DNA from: Toxoplasma gondii ME49
Taxonomy: Eukaryota > Apicomplexa > Conoidasida > Eucoccidiorida > Sarcocystidae
NCBI RefSeq assembly: GCF_000006565.2
Contig: NC_031478.1
Coordinates: 2,773,874-2,837,873 of the forward strand
Direction: 5' to 3'
Length of the DNA: 64,000 nucleotides
The position numbers and the translations under genes are program-made. Under the pieces are notes generated by a model. It had not been told where the DNA came from and made no database searches. It saw nothing but the letters and a program-made list of their open reading frames with translations. Positions 57,526 through 64,000 of the stretch are shown piece after piece (positions within the stretch are counted from its first letter, which is position 1; every line of letters starts with the position of its first letter).

Positions 57526-58343
57526 GCGTAGGTTGGAGTCCAGGGTGCACAATATATGTCGCCACTAGTGATACACAAATGGAGTAAGACACGCTTTATA
57601 TGTTCTATGGTTTCATGGTTTTTCATGTCTCGATGTGTATGGGAGTTGTTTGGGGTCTGGAGAGACTCAGTGTAACGAATCTCTCCCAGGTGTGGAGAAG
57701 CGTTCCGAGAGCCTCGTTCCACATCGCTTTTGTCAGGTACTTCTGCTCAGTTTAAAGGAAGCGACCTGATAGCCCCACTGAAAACTACAAGGTTCTTGTG
57801 AGCAGTCCTGCGAGGACGGAGTCGACTAGTCACCGCCAGAGTGTGGAGAACCACCTTGTGCGTTGTCACATCGGCAGCACAACTAATGGACTATCTCCTC
57901 CACACCGGAATTGTGGAAGGATGTGACGACTGAAACATGTTTCGGTGCACTGGGTCGTGGCTTCTTCGTTCGTGGTGCCGCAAAAGATGGCCCGTCAAAG
58001 CATGACAGTATAAACAACACTGCACACAGAGCTTTTAAGGCAGCCCTATATAGGTGAAGGGTGGCAGACAGCCAGGCCGATTGGTCGATAGCAAGGGGCA
58101 TTCAGAAGCTTTTTAGAGTCCAGCCACAGCGCCACATGCACTACCCAGAGCTGGACTAAACATGATGTTGAATCCATAGTCACATTTAAATAATATGAGT
58201 TCCCCGAAGGAGCACCGTACAGTTTTTCCCGCCACACACAACACCCCATGGCTGGTGAGGATCACTTGTCTCGATATACTGCCCCCTTGTGCATAGTGCC
58301 TCCTTCACTGCACGCTCTAAGGAACAGAAACGGATACATATTT

Positions 58344-58369
58344 ATATATATATATATATATATATATAC
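58344..58369. repeat. (TA)n microsatellite
   Basis: About 13 uninterrupted TA units lie in the spacer between the SRS pseudogene and the SRS relic. Confidence 0.95.
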
Positions 58370-58620
58370 AAGAGCGTTTACATTGTGCCCAGTTATATGT
58401 GGCTTCATGGAGGCGAAAGGCTCGAACGTACCGATTTGGACAGAAGCCACTGTTGCTTAACTATAGAACATGTATTATGCGAAAAAAAAGTTTTCCTTTC
58501 AGTGGTAGGTCGGCAGCCAGATAAAAATTGGAAACCTGCTGAACATACGTCAGAGCTGCTGAAGTCGAGGTGGCACCTGCAAGTTGTGGACGCTCGGGGC
58601 GATGGAGCATCATTCCAATG

Positions 58621-59010
58621 ATTGTCAGGACCAGACGAGGTTTATCAAAGCAACTGCACCCGCAATTGTAGTTACCATTTGACTAGATGACGATGCTGAG
58701 ATTCATGACTTGACAGTAACGATCACAGTGCTGTTCGTTGGAATATCAAGTGTGAGCCTGTACTTTCGGGCTGCCTCCGCTGCAGGGTTCGCTCCACGAC
58801 TACTTGCCGTCTTACGCAACCCCCCACCCGGAACTGCTGTTCCACCTGAGTAAACTTCGTAGCCGGCATCACCCGGCGTGGCGGACCAATTATCTTTCTC
58901 CTTCTGCCTCCAACTCTGGACAAAAAAAGCCGGAAGATTCTCCTTAAACTTATTCTGTGTGCAGTTGGCTACTTCTCCCTGCGGATCGCAGTGTTCGGTG
59001 CATGTCGTCG
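58621..59010 (-). pseudogene. Truncated SRS relic (second domain and tail only)
   Basis: Reverse-strand reading gives a degraded second SRS domain: HCDPQGEVANCTQNKF, then a stretch equivalent to the conserved PxTxFPESxQQFRVGC motif (here PATKFTQVEQQFRVGG), and finally a tail ending MVTTIAGAVAL, like the GPI signal of copy 1. A TGA stop lies in frame at 58703-58705. The motif cysteine is displaced by one residue. Similarity ends abruptly at about 59010, so the first domain, signal segment and promoter are missing. It is a 3' fragment left by deletion or unequal exchange, most similar to the copy at 53640-54818. Confidence 0.85.
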
Positions 59011-59656
59011 CGTCACAATCAGCTATGGCTGAGGCACCCGAAAAGGGAGACTGGTAGTTGTGAAAGGGACGCGGAAAAAATATCTCTCTCTAAATCTCGC
59101 CTGAGATACCAGTTGTGATGGCACAAACTGAGACCTGTTTTTTGCCAGTCACGAGCATAACGCAATCATCTAGATTAACTAGCGCCCCAAGACGCAACCT
59201 TGACCTTCACTGCACCGAAAAACAGCACATATCCCCGAAGAAAGATGATCTATCATCTGTCATCTGCAAAGGAGAAGACGCGGCTAGCCAATAGGCGAGT
59301 CTGTCCATCTTTCTCCACCATTATAATACACCGCCGTCGGCGAAGAATGGAAGCCAGTTGTTGCGCATGTGTCAGTTCGACCAGCGCCTGGTTGAGAACC
59401 CATATGCACATGGAATCGATTCAGAGTATCACCAAAAATTTCAACTGCGGAAGGTACCTCTTCAAGCACGAAGATGTTCACATGGGACACTAGATGCTGA
59501 AGTAGGGACCGTTGTACAGGGCGAAGACACAATTTTAAAGGATGAGTGGGAAAATTATCTAAACATCGAGGATGCAGAGCAGTACCACTTTCTCAAGGCA
59601 CTACCGGGTTCGCAAGATTGTATAGTTCCAGATATCATCGAGATGTGCGAGTTTCA
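59011..59656. other. Spacer between the SRS relic and SRS copy 3
   Basis: No SRS similarity continues upstream of the relic here. A + strand frame of 100 codons (59358-59660) has no ATG and overlaps the 3' end of the next SRS gene by a few bases. I see nothing else. Confidence 0.5.
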
Positions 59657-60826
59657 TTAAACTGATGCGCCGAGAAGGCCGACCATAGCGGCTGCTCCTA
59701 CCAATGTACCCACCACCCGACCAGATGACGATGCAGAACTTCCCAACTTGACGGTCACAACCACATTGCAGCTAGATGTCTTGACATCAACCTGTGGCCC
59801 TTGAGTTTGACCACTATCTTTCTCAACTGAAGAACTCCCAGACGATTCCTTCAGAGCGCACCCGATACGGAATTGATGTTCCGATTCCGGAAAACCTGTC
59901 TCCGGAATAGTCAAAGTAGCGGTCCCCTTCTCGTCCGCCTTCTTCCACCAGCTCTCCGCAAACATAGGGAAAATATCTTTGAAATTCTTCGGCGTGCATT
60001 TGCCCTCTTCTCCGTGGGGATCACAGTACTCGGTTGCATAGCTTGTAGGAATGAGAGAACCCTCGGAGCCGCACTTTATAGTCAGAGTGTTCTTCTCTGG
60101 TGACATTTCCACCTTCAGGGGCTGCTGGTTGCTGTCCTTGCCGTATGCGCAGGTGACAACATTGTCACCTCCAACGGAAGAAGCTCTGGCCTCCACATTC
60201 ACTGTGAGTTTGCACGCCTTGGCATCGCCACCACTGCGATTTGACTTTTGGCGAAGACAACCGACAAGAAAAGATTTCGGAGTCAAGGGAAGGTCGTCTT
60301 CCTTCAGTTCCAGTGTCCATCTTCGTTTGCCGGCCCCTTTCGCTGACGATTGCTCCTCTGTCCACTGAACGTCAGCTGTAACTCCAAGGATGTCTTTCAA
60401 CGCGACCGCCGTGCCTTCTGAGGCGGTACCGTTAAACGTGCACTCGGATACTCTTGTAGCATCCTGCTTTGGCTGACACACTTTGTTCGTCAGTTCTGTC
60501 GGTATTGATGCCACACTCTCCCCGACACATTCCAAGGCAGCGGTGAGATCATTTTGGGACAACGTCAAGGAGCCAGTGCTTCCGCCAGACGCGCTACCGT
60601 TTTTGAACTCACACTTGGCGGTTCTGCCATCTATTGCCAGATGCGGATTCTCGTCCGCTGTGTGTACTTCGTCCAATATTCTTTGCTGGAGTCCTTCACG
60701 CAAATACTCAGCTGCAGTGTTTCCGGTAGAAAGCAGCAAAACTCCACCCATGCAAACTGCCATCATCTTGCAGGCCTTGGACCCCAACCCGCCAAGCCGT
60801 TGTCGCATGCTCGCGGATCTCGCCAT
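59657..60826 (-). CDS. SRS-family (SAG1-related) GPI-anchored surface antigen, copy 3
   Basis: This single-exon gene encodes 389 residues from the ATG at 60826 (MARSASMRQRLGGLGSKA). The hydrophobic signal segment lies at about 22-40, ending GNTAAEYL. Both SAG1-type domains have all six cysteines: D1 AKCEF, LECVG, KVCQP, SECTF, VGCLR, KACKL; D2 VTCAYG, IKCGSEG, EYCDP, KCTPK, IGCALK, SSCNVVV. The C-terminal hydrophobic stretch fits a GPI attachment signal. It differs more from the other two intact copies, particularly in D1 (ELKEDDLPLTPKSF against LQESDLPLTDKAF). This suggests an older duplication or freedom from sequence exchange. The expected role is at the parasite surface. A candidate promoter block lies about 224 bp upstream. 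Confidence 0.95.
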   Translation of the reverse strand: MARSASMRQRLGGLGSKACKMMAVCMGGVLLLSTGNTAAEYLREGLQQRILDEVHTADENPHLAIDGRTAKCEFKNGSASGGSTGSLTLSQNDLTAALECVGESVASIPTELTNKVCQPKQDATRVSECTFNGTASEGTAVALKDILGVTADVQWTEEQSSAKGAGKRRWTLELKEDDLPLTPKSFLVGCLRQKSNRSGGDAKACKLTVNVEARASSVGGDNVVTCAYGKDSNQQPLKVEMSPEKNTLTIKCGSEGSLIPTSYATEYCDPHGEEGKCTPKNFKDIFPMFAESWWKKADEKGTATLTIPETGFPESEHQFRIGCALKESSGSSSVEKDSGQTQGPQVDVKTSSCNVVVTVKLGSSASSSGRVVGTLVGAAAMVGLLGASV

Positions 60827-62653
60827 GATGTAGGGCCACGAAACAAGTCCTACTACCAACTAGAGGAGAATAAAAGTAATGCAAAGCCGTCCGTGAAAGT
60901 TACAGCTCATTGAGCAACTGAAGTGTAAACATTTACAGCCTGTACAGCAAATCTATTGAACGTTTTCGACATCTCACCTTGCCCTGGAGGATCATAGGAA
61001 TGCGCTGCCCAGGTGGAGTCACTGCTGCGAAGACACGGGCGCAAGTGAGAACCCCCAACGAGGTGACCCCGGGCACCAGGTCGGCACTCCGACAAATCAG
61101 GCGCGAAAGGTCACACAGAGCGATTCTTATAAAGTGTTACAAAGCGAGAGAACATGTTGAAGGAAGATAGGTGGTCATTTATCTTTTTTTCTTTTATGTT
61201 CCCTCGCATCGGCAATGCTTGCGGGTCAGGAGCCAGGTGAGGAAGGAAGCCTCTCCGTCGTTAGCAAGGCACAGTTTTCGGCCTCGCATCTTTCTCGTAA
61301 CGTTTGTTGCAAAAAAGACGGAGGGGATGTGAAAGGTTATTGAGAACCGGCAAGATGTCGAGCACACTGACGGATTTCCTCCGGACCCCGACTGCAATTT
61401 AACAAGAAACAGGAGGCCTCCGGGAAATCCATTAGATTCTCCACAAAACTGACTGGCATCACTTTAGAGATACACTGAGAATTAGCGATGGTGACAACCG
61501 TGCAGCGAGAATGGATTTTCTGAAATACTATCTAATGAAGCTGGGAGAGGTTTTCGGGCGTGATCAAGGAAGCAAGCAGAAACAAGAAGGACCTGGACTC
61601 CAGGCTCATAAACAAGCGTCGCACCGGACAATGCTACCTTTCAGTTTAGTTCCTTGAGGTCTGTTAAGGCAACAAATGCGAGTGTTGCCTATAGTTGCCG
61701 GAAAGAATAGTGGGCCAATGGAACGGCGTCGTTACCTACGTACTGTCCACACTGCATGTAAAAAAGCTGTACAGGCTCGTACTTGTCGCATCATTTTCTT
61801 GGGCAGCTGTCTTTTGTAGGTGGGTGCCCACAGATAAGGTACATGATATAATCAAGAGACATAAGTACAGCTAAAACGCACAAAAATTGCAATGGGATCC
61901 GACCCGCCCAACAAGCTAATACAAAGCCCGTAGTCTTACCTATCACCAGACTCCAGAGGTGCAACGACTTCGCGATCTGGTACAAAGAACAGGAAAGAGG
62001 GTGACCTTCTCTCGTGACGTACAAGGAGTGGGACGATCCGTTACTGAGTGGCTGTGTATCACGACGCGCGATCATGTATCTTTGTCGTGGAAAATAGTAA
62101 GCAACGTGGAGTCACTGCGACTCCAAATGTCGATTAGGTACGCACAGGTGATCCATGAGAGCACGTGCTGGATGTGACCAATACGAGAGGGCGTACTGAG
62201 GAAACAGTCGAGCCGCTCCCACAGAATGTTATCGGCTCATTAACTGAGACCTGCTCCCTTTTCCAGAATCTCGTTTCTCAGATACTGGAGCTGTTGCACA
62301 AAGCTCACGTGAATAGCGTATTCAACCAGCAAAAATTAATCTTCATTCCACCCTGGGAGACGCACACCAGGAGGCAGGATGATGTTCTTGTTGTTGGAAG
62401 AAACCTTCCGTAAAGGACGGTGATTGTACGGAAAATGCCAATAATGCATGTAATCATATGATTTCTGTCTCCATTACACCATCACACAGCTTCAAGCCCA
62501 CCGTGTTGCCGTGCACACGCCCCCCTGTGACACCCCAGAAGCCAGCCCCCATTGAAACCATGCAGAACATCTCAGAGGGACGTCTGGACAGCTGAAAATT
62601 AGACAAAATCTGATCCATTCTTAATCCACAACCGACAAAATATTGCTGTGTCT
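60827..62653. other. 1.8 kb spacer between SRS copies 3 and 4
   Basis: The left 300 bp is the leader and promoter region of copy 3. The remainder, including the 3' flank of copy 4 at about 62450-62653, shows no SRS relic that I can detect and no coding-like frame with an ATG. It is longer than the other spacers and does not clearly share their duplicated block. Confidence 0.5.
61030..61075 (-). promoter_or_regulatory. Candidate promoter element of SRS copy 3
   Basis: A GC-rich block (+ strand GGGCGCAAGTGAGAACCCCC, then CGAGGTGACCCCGGGCAC) has its core about 224 bp upstream of the start codon at 60826. It aligns with the block upstream of copy 1 over some 40 bases (GGGTGCGCAGGTAAACACCC, then GGAGGGTAACCCGCCAC). 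The function is inferred only from conservation and position. Confidence 0.4.
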
Positions 62654-63844
62654 TCAGTAGGAACCAGCAAGAAGCCCTGTCAAAGCGGCAGCACCGGCGA
62701 CTGTAGTTACCAGATGACCAGATGACGATGTGGAGCTTCTTGCCGTGACCGTCACAATGACATGGCAATTGGACGTTGGGGCAGCCTTGGCCGAGTCTGA
62801 ATTTTCGCCCACCTTCTCTGCAGTGTTGGTCCCAGTGCTTTGAGCCTCCTTATAGATGCAACTCAAACGGAACTGCTGCTCCGACTGCGGGAACTCCGCC
62901 TCGGGGATTGTCAAAGTGGCCGATTGATCTTTGCTGCGTGCCGCCCACCAGGTCTCCACAAACGAAGGAAGGATAGCCTCAAACTTCTTCTCTGTGCAGT
63001 TCTGCATGTCTGTGTCCTGAGGATCGCAGAACGTGGCTGTATAGCTTTTAGGATTGAGGACACCCTGGGAACCACATTGAATCGTGAGAGTGTTCATTTC
63101 TGTTGTCATCTCAACCTTCAAGGGTTCCGGGTTGCTTTCCTTGCCGTATGCGCAGGTGACAACGTTGTTCTCGGCAACGAAAGAAGGTCTCGCTTTGACA
63201 TTAAAGTCCACTTTGCACTCCTTTGAGGAGGTCTGAACGTCTTTTCCTGCAACTGCTTTGTTGTCACAGCCGACGAAGAATGCCTTGTCAGTTAATGGAA
63301 GATCTGACTCTTGAAGCTGCAGGGTCCATTCCTCGCCATCTTTTGCCAGTTCGCCTTCCTTAGATGCTTTCGTCCACTCAATAGGGCCGCTGGACCCCAG
63401 TAGCCCTTGCAGGGTGATCTGCTTCTCTTCTTTGTTATCAGCAGCAGCCTTGCAACCTGCAAGGGTTGCGTCGTTCACCGTCGCGGAACAGACTTTCTTC
63501 ATGCTTTCGGGAACTGCCACATAGTTTGCACCAGAACATTTCAAAGTAGCACTCAAATTTTCTTTCGACAGTGTCAATGCAGTGATGGTAGCTGTGGCGC
63601 CATTTCTCCCTGCAGAATCAGAAGGCACGGTGCACGTAGCGACCTGCTTGTTGAACGTTGGTACAATCTTATTGGTTGCTGGTGATGAATCACTCAAACT
63701 ACGACGCAAACTACCTTCATGTGGTATTGCAACGGCTTGCCTGCTTGAGAGCAACAAAACTCCACCCATGCACACCGCCAACAACTTGCGGACCTTGGAC
63801 TTGAATCCCCGTCGCCGTTGCTCGATCCTCGCTGTCCTCACCAT
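62654..63844 (-). CDS. SRS-family (SAG1-related) GPI-anchored surface antigen, copy 4
   Basis: This single-exon gene encodes 396 residues from the ATG at 63844 (MVRTARIEQRRRGFKSK). Its hydrophobic signal segment covers about 20-38. Two complete six-cysteine domains follow: D1 ATCTV, LKCSG, KVCSA, AGCKA, VGCDN, KECKV; D2 VTCAYG, IQCGSQG, TFCDP, NCTEK, LSCIYK, SNCHVIV. A hydrophobic GPI-type tail ends the protein. The stretch GEEWTLQLQESDLPLTDKAF and the D1-D2 linker are nearly identical to copy 1. The first third (SDSAGRNGATATITALTLSK) is nearly identical to the pseudogene. The promoter position corresponding to the other copies would fall at about 64050, outside the window. Confidence 0.95.
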   Translation of the reverse strand: MVRTARIEQRRRGFKSKVRKLLAVCMGGVLLLSSRQAVAIPHEGSLRRSLSDSSPATNKIVPTFNKQVATCTVPSDSAGRNGATATITALTLSKENLSATLKCSGANYVAVPESMKKVCSATVNDATLAGCKAAADNKEEKQITLQGLLGSSGPIEWTKASKEGELAKDGEEWTLQLQESDLPLTDKAFFVGCDNKAVAGKDVQTSSKECKVDFNVKARPSFVAENNVVTCAYGKESNPEPLKVEMTTEMNTLTIQCGSQGVLNPKSYTATFCDPQDTDMQNCTEKKFEAILPSFVETWWAARSKDQSATLTIPEAEFPQSEQQFRLSCIYKEAQSTGTNTAEKVGENSDSAKAAPTSNCHVIVTVTARSSTSSSGHLVTTVAGAAALTGLLAGSY

Positions 63845-64000
63845 TGTGAAGAAATCCACGACGAATTGAGGGAGAATTACAAACACCAGGCCAGAAAGCG
63901 AGCGGCGGCCAGCAAAACTCAAATTTACGTGGCAAGTTTCGTATCAATTGGTAGCATCGCCTGGCACAGTGGCATGCACTACGTCGATACATTTTCGCTG

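Larger units (their letters stand above)
57292..58620. other. Intergenic spacer between the SRS pseudogene and the SRS relic
   Basis: The spacer holds the former promoter of the pseudogene on its left, with the GC-rich element, then the block 57795-58065 related to the previous spacer. A (TA)n microsatellite lies at about 58344-58369. No gene is visible. Confidence 0.6.

Noticed and set aside
59358..59660. 100-codon + strand frame ending at the 3' end of SRS copy 3
   Set aside because: There is no ATG, and it overlaps the stop region of the reverse-strand antigen gene. No similarity is recognised.
1..64000. CRISPR arrays, insertion sequences, phage genes or bacterial operons
   Set aside because: None were found. 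The intron structure, gene families and microsatellites are those of a coccidian nuclear genome.

Overview
The window is nuclear DNA of a coccidian apicomplexan, most likely Toxoplasma gondii or a very close relative such as Hammondia. The evidence is threefold. There is a tail-to-head array of SAG1-related (SRS) surface antigen genes, each intronless, with two six-cysteine domains and a hydrophobic GPI-type tail. The housekeeping genes are rich in introns, with GTAAG/GTGAG donors and pyrimidine-tract acceptors. Genes are about 57 percent GC and lie in gaps full of (TA)n and TATC microsatellites. There are no prokaryotic operons, CRISPR arrays or phage genes.

Layout. 2450-4756 (+): intronless cytoplasmic poly(A)-binding protein. 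4757-12652: a 7.9 kb gap without a convincing gene. 12653-24837 (+): a 19-exon membrane-anchored cyclic nucleotide phosphodiesterase, reconstructed here with every exon phase closing to a 1324-residue protein. 27799-33488 (-): a 7-exon gene that appears to fuse an N-terminal Nudix hydrolase to a C-terminal MTHFSD/5-formyltetrahydrofolate cyclo-ligase-like domain. 34823-35413 (+): a small membrane-anchored protein with an ABM-like domain. 37923-42486 (-) and 43019-46547 (-): two large, hydrophilic, unrecognised multi-exon proteins. 49677-50965 (-): a two-exon ERD2/KDEL-receptor-like membrane protein lacking most of the ligand-binding residues of the classical receptor. 51634-52377: an unexplained coding-like island. 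53640-63844 (-): the SRS array, with three intact genes, one complete pseudogene (a frameshift plus three stops) and one truncated relic, separated by partly duplicated intergenic DNA.

How the parts relate. The left 51 kb is a set of unrelated single-copy cellular genes: mRNA binding, cyclic nucleotide breakdown, a possible metabolite-repair enzyme and the early secretory pathway. The right 11 kb is a species-specific antigen family expanding by tandem duplication, sequence exchange and decay. A GC-rich block about 205-225 bp upstream of each of the three start codons that can be examined is a candidate shared promoter element.

Limits. All exon models were built by eye from open frames, splice signals and phase agreement. 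Family assignments rest on motif recognition without database searches. The 5' end of the 37923-42486 gene is unresolved. Many long open frames carry no ATG and are not genes.
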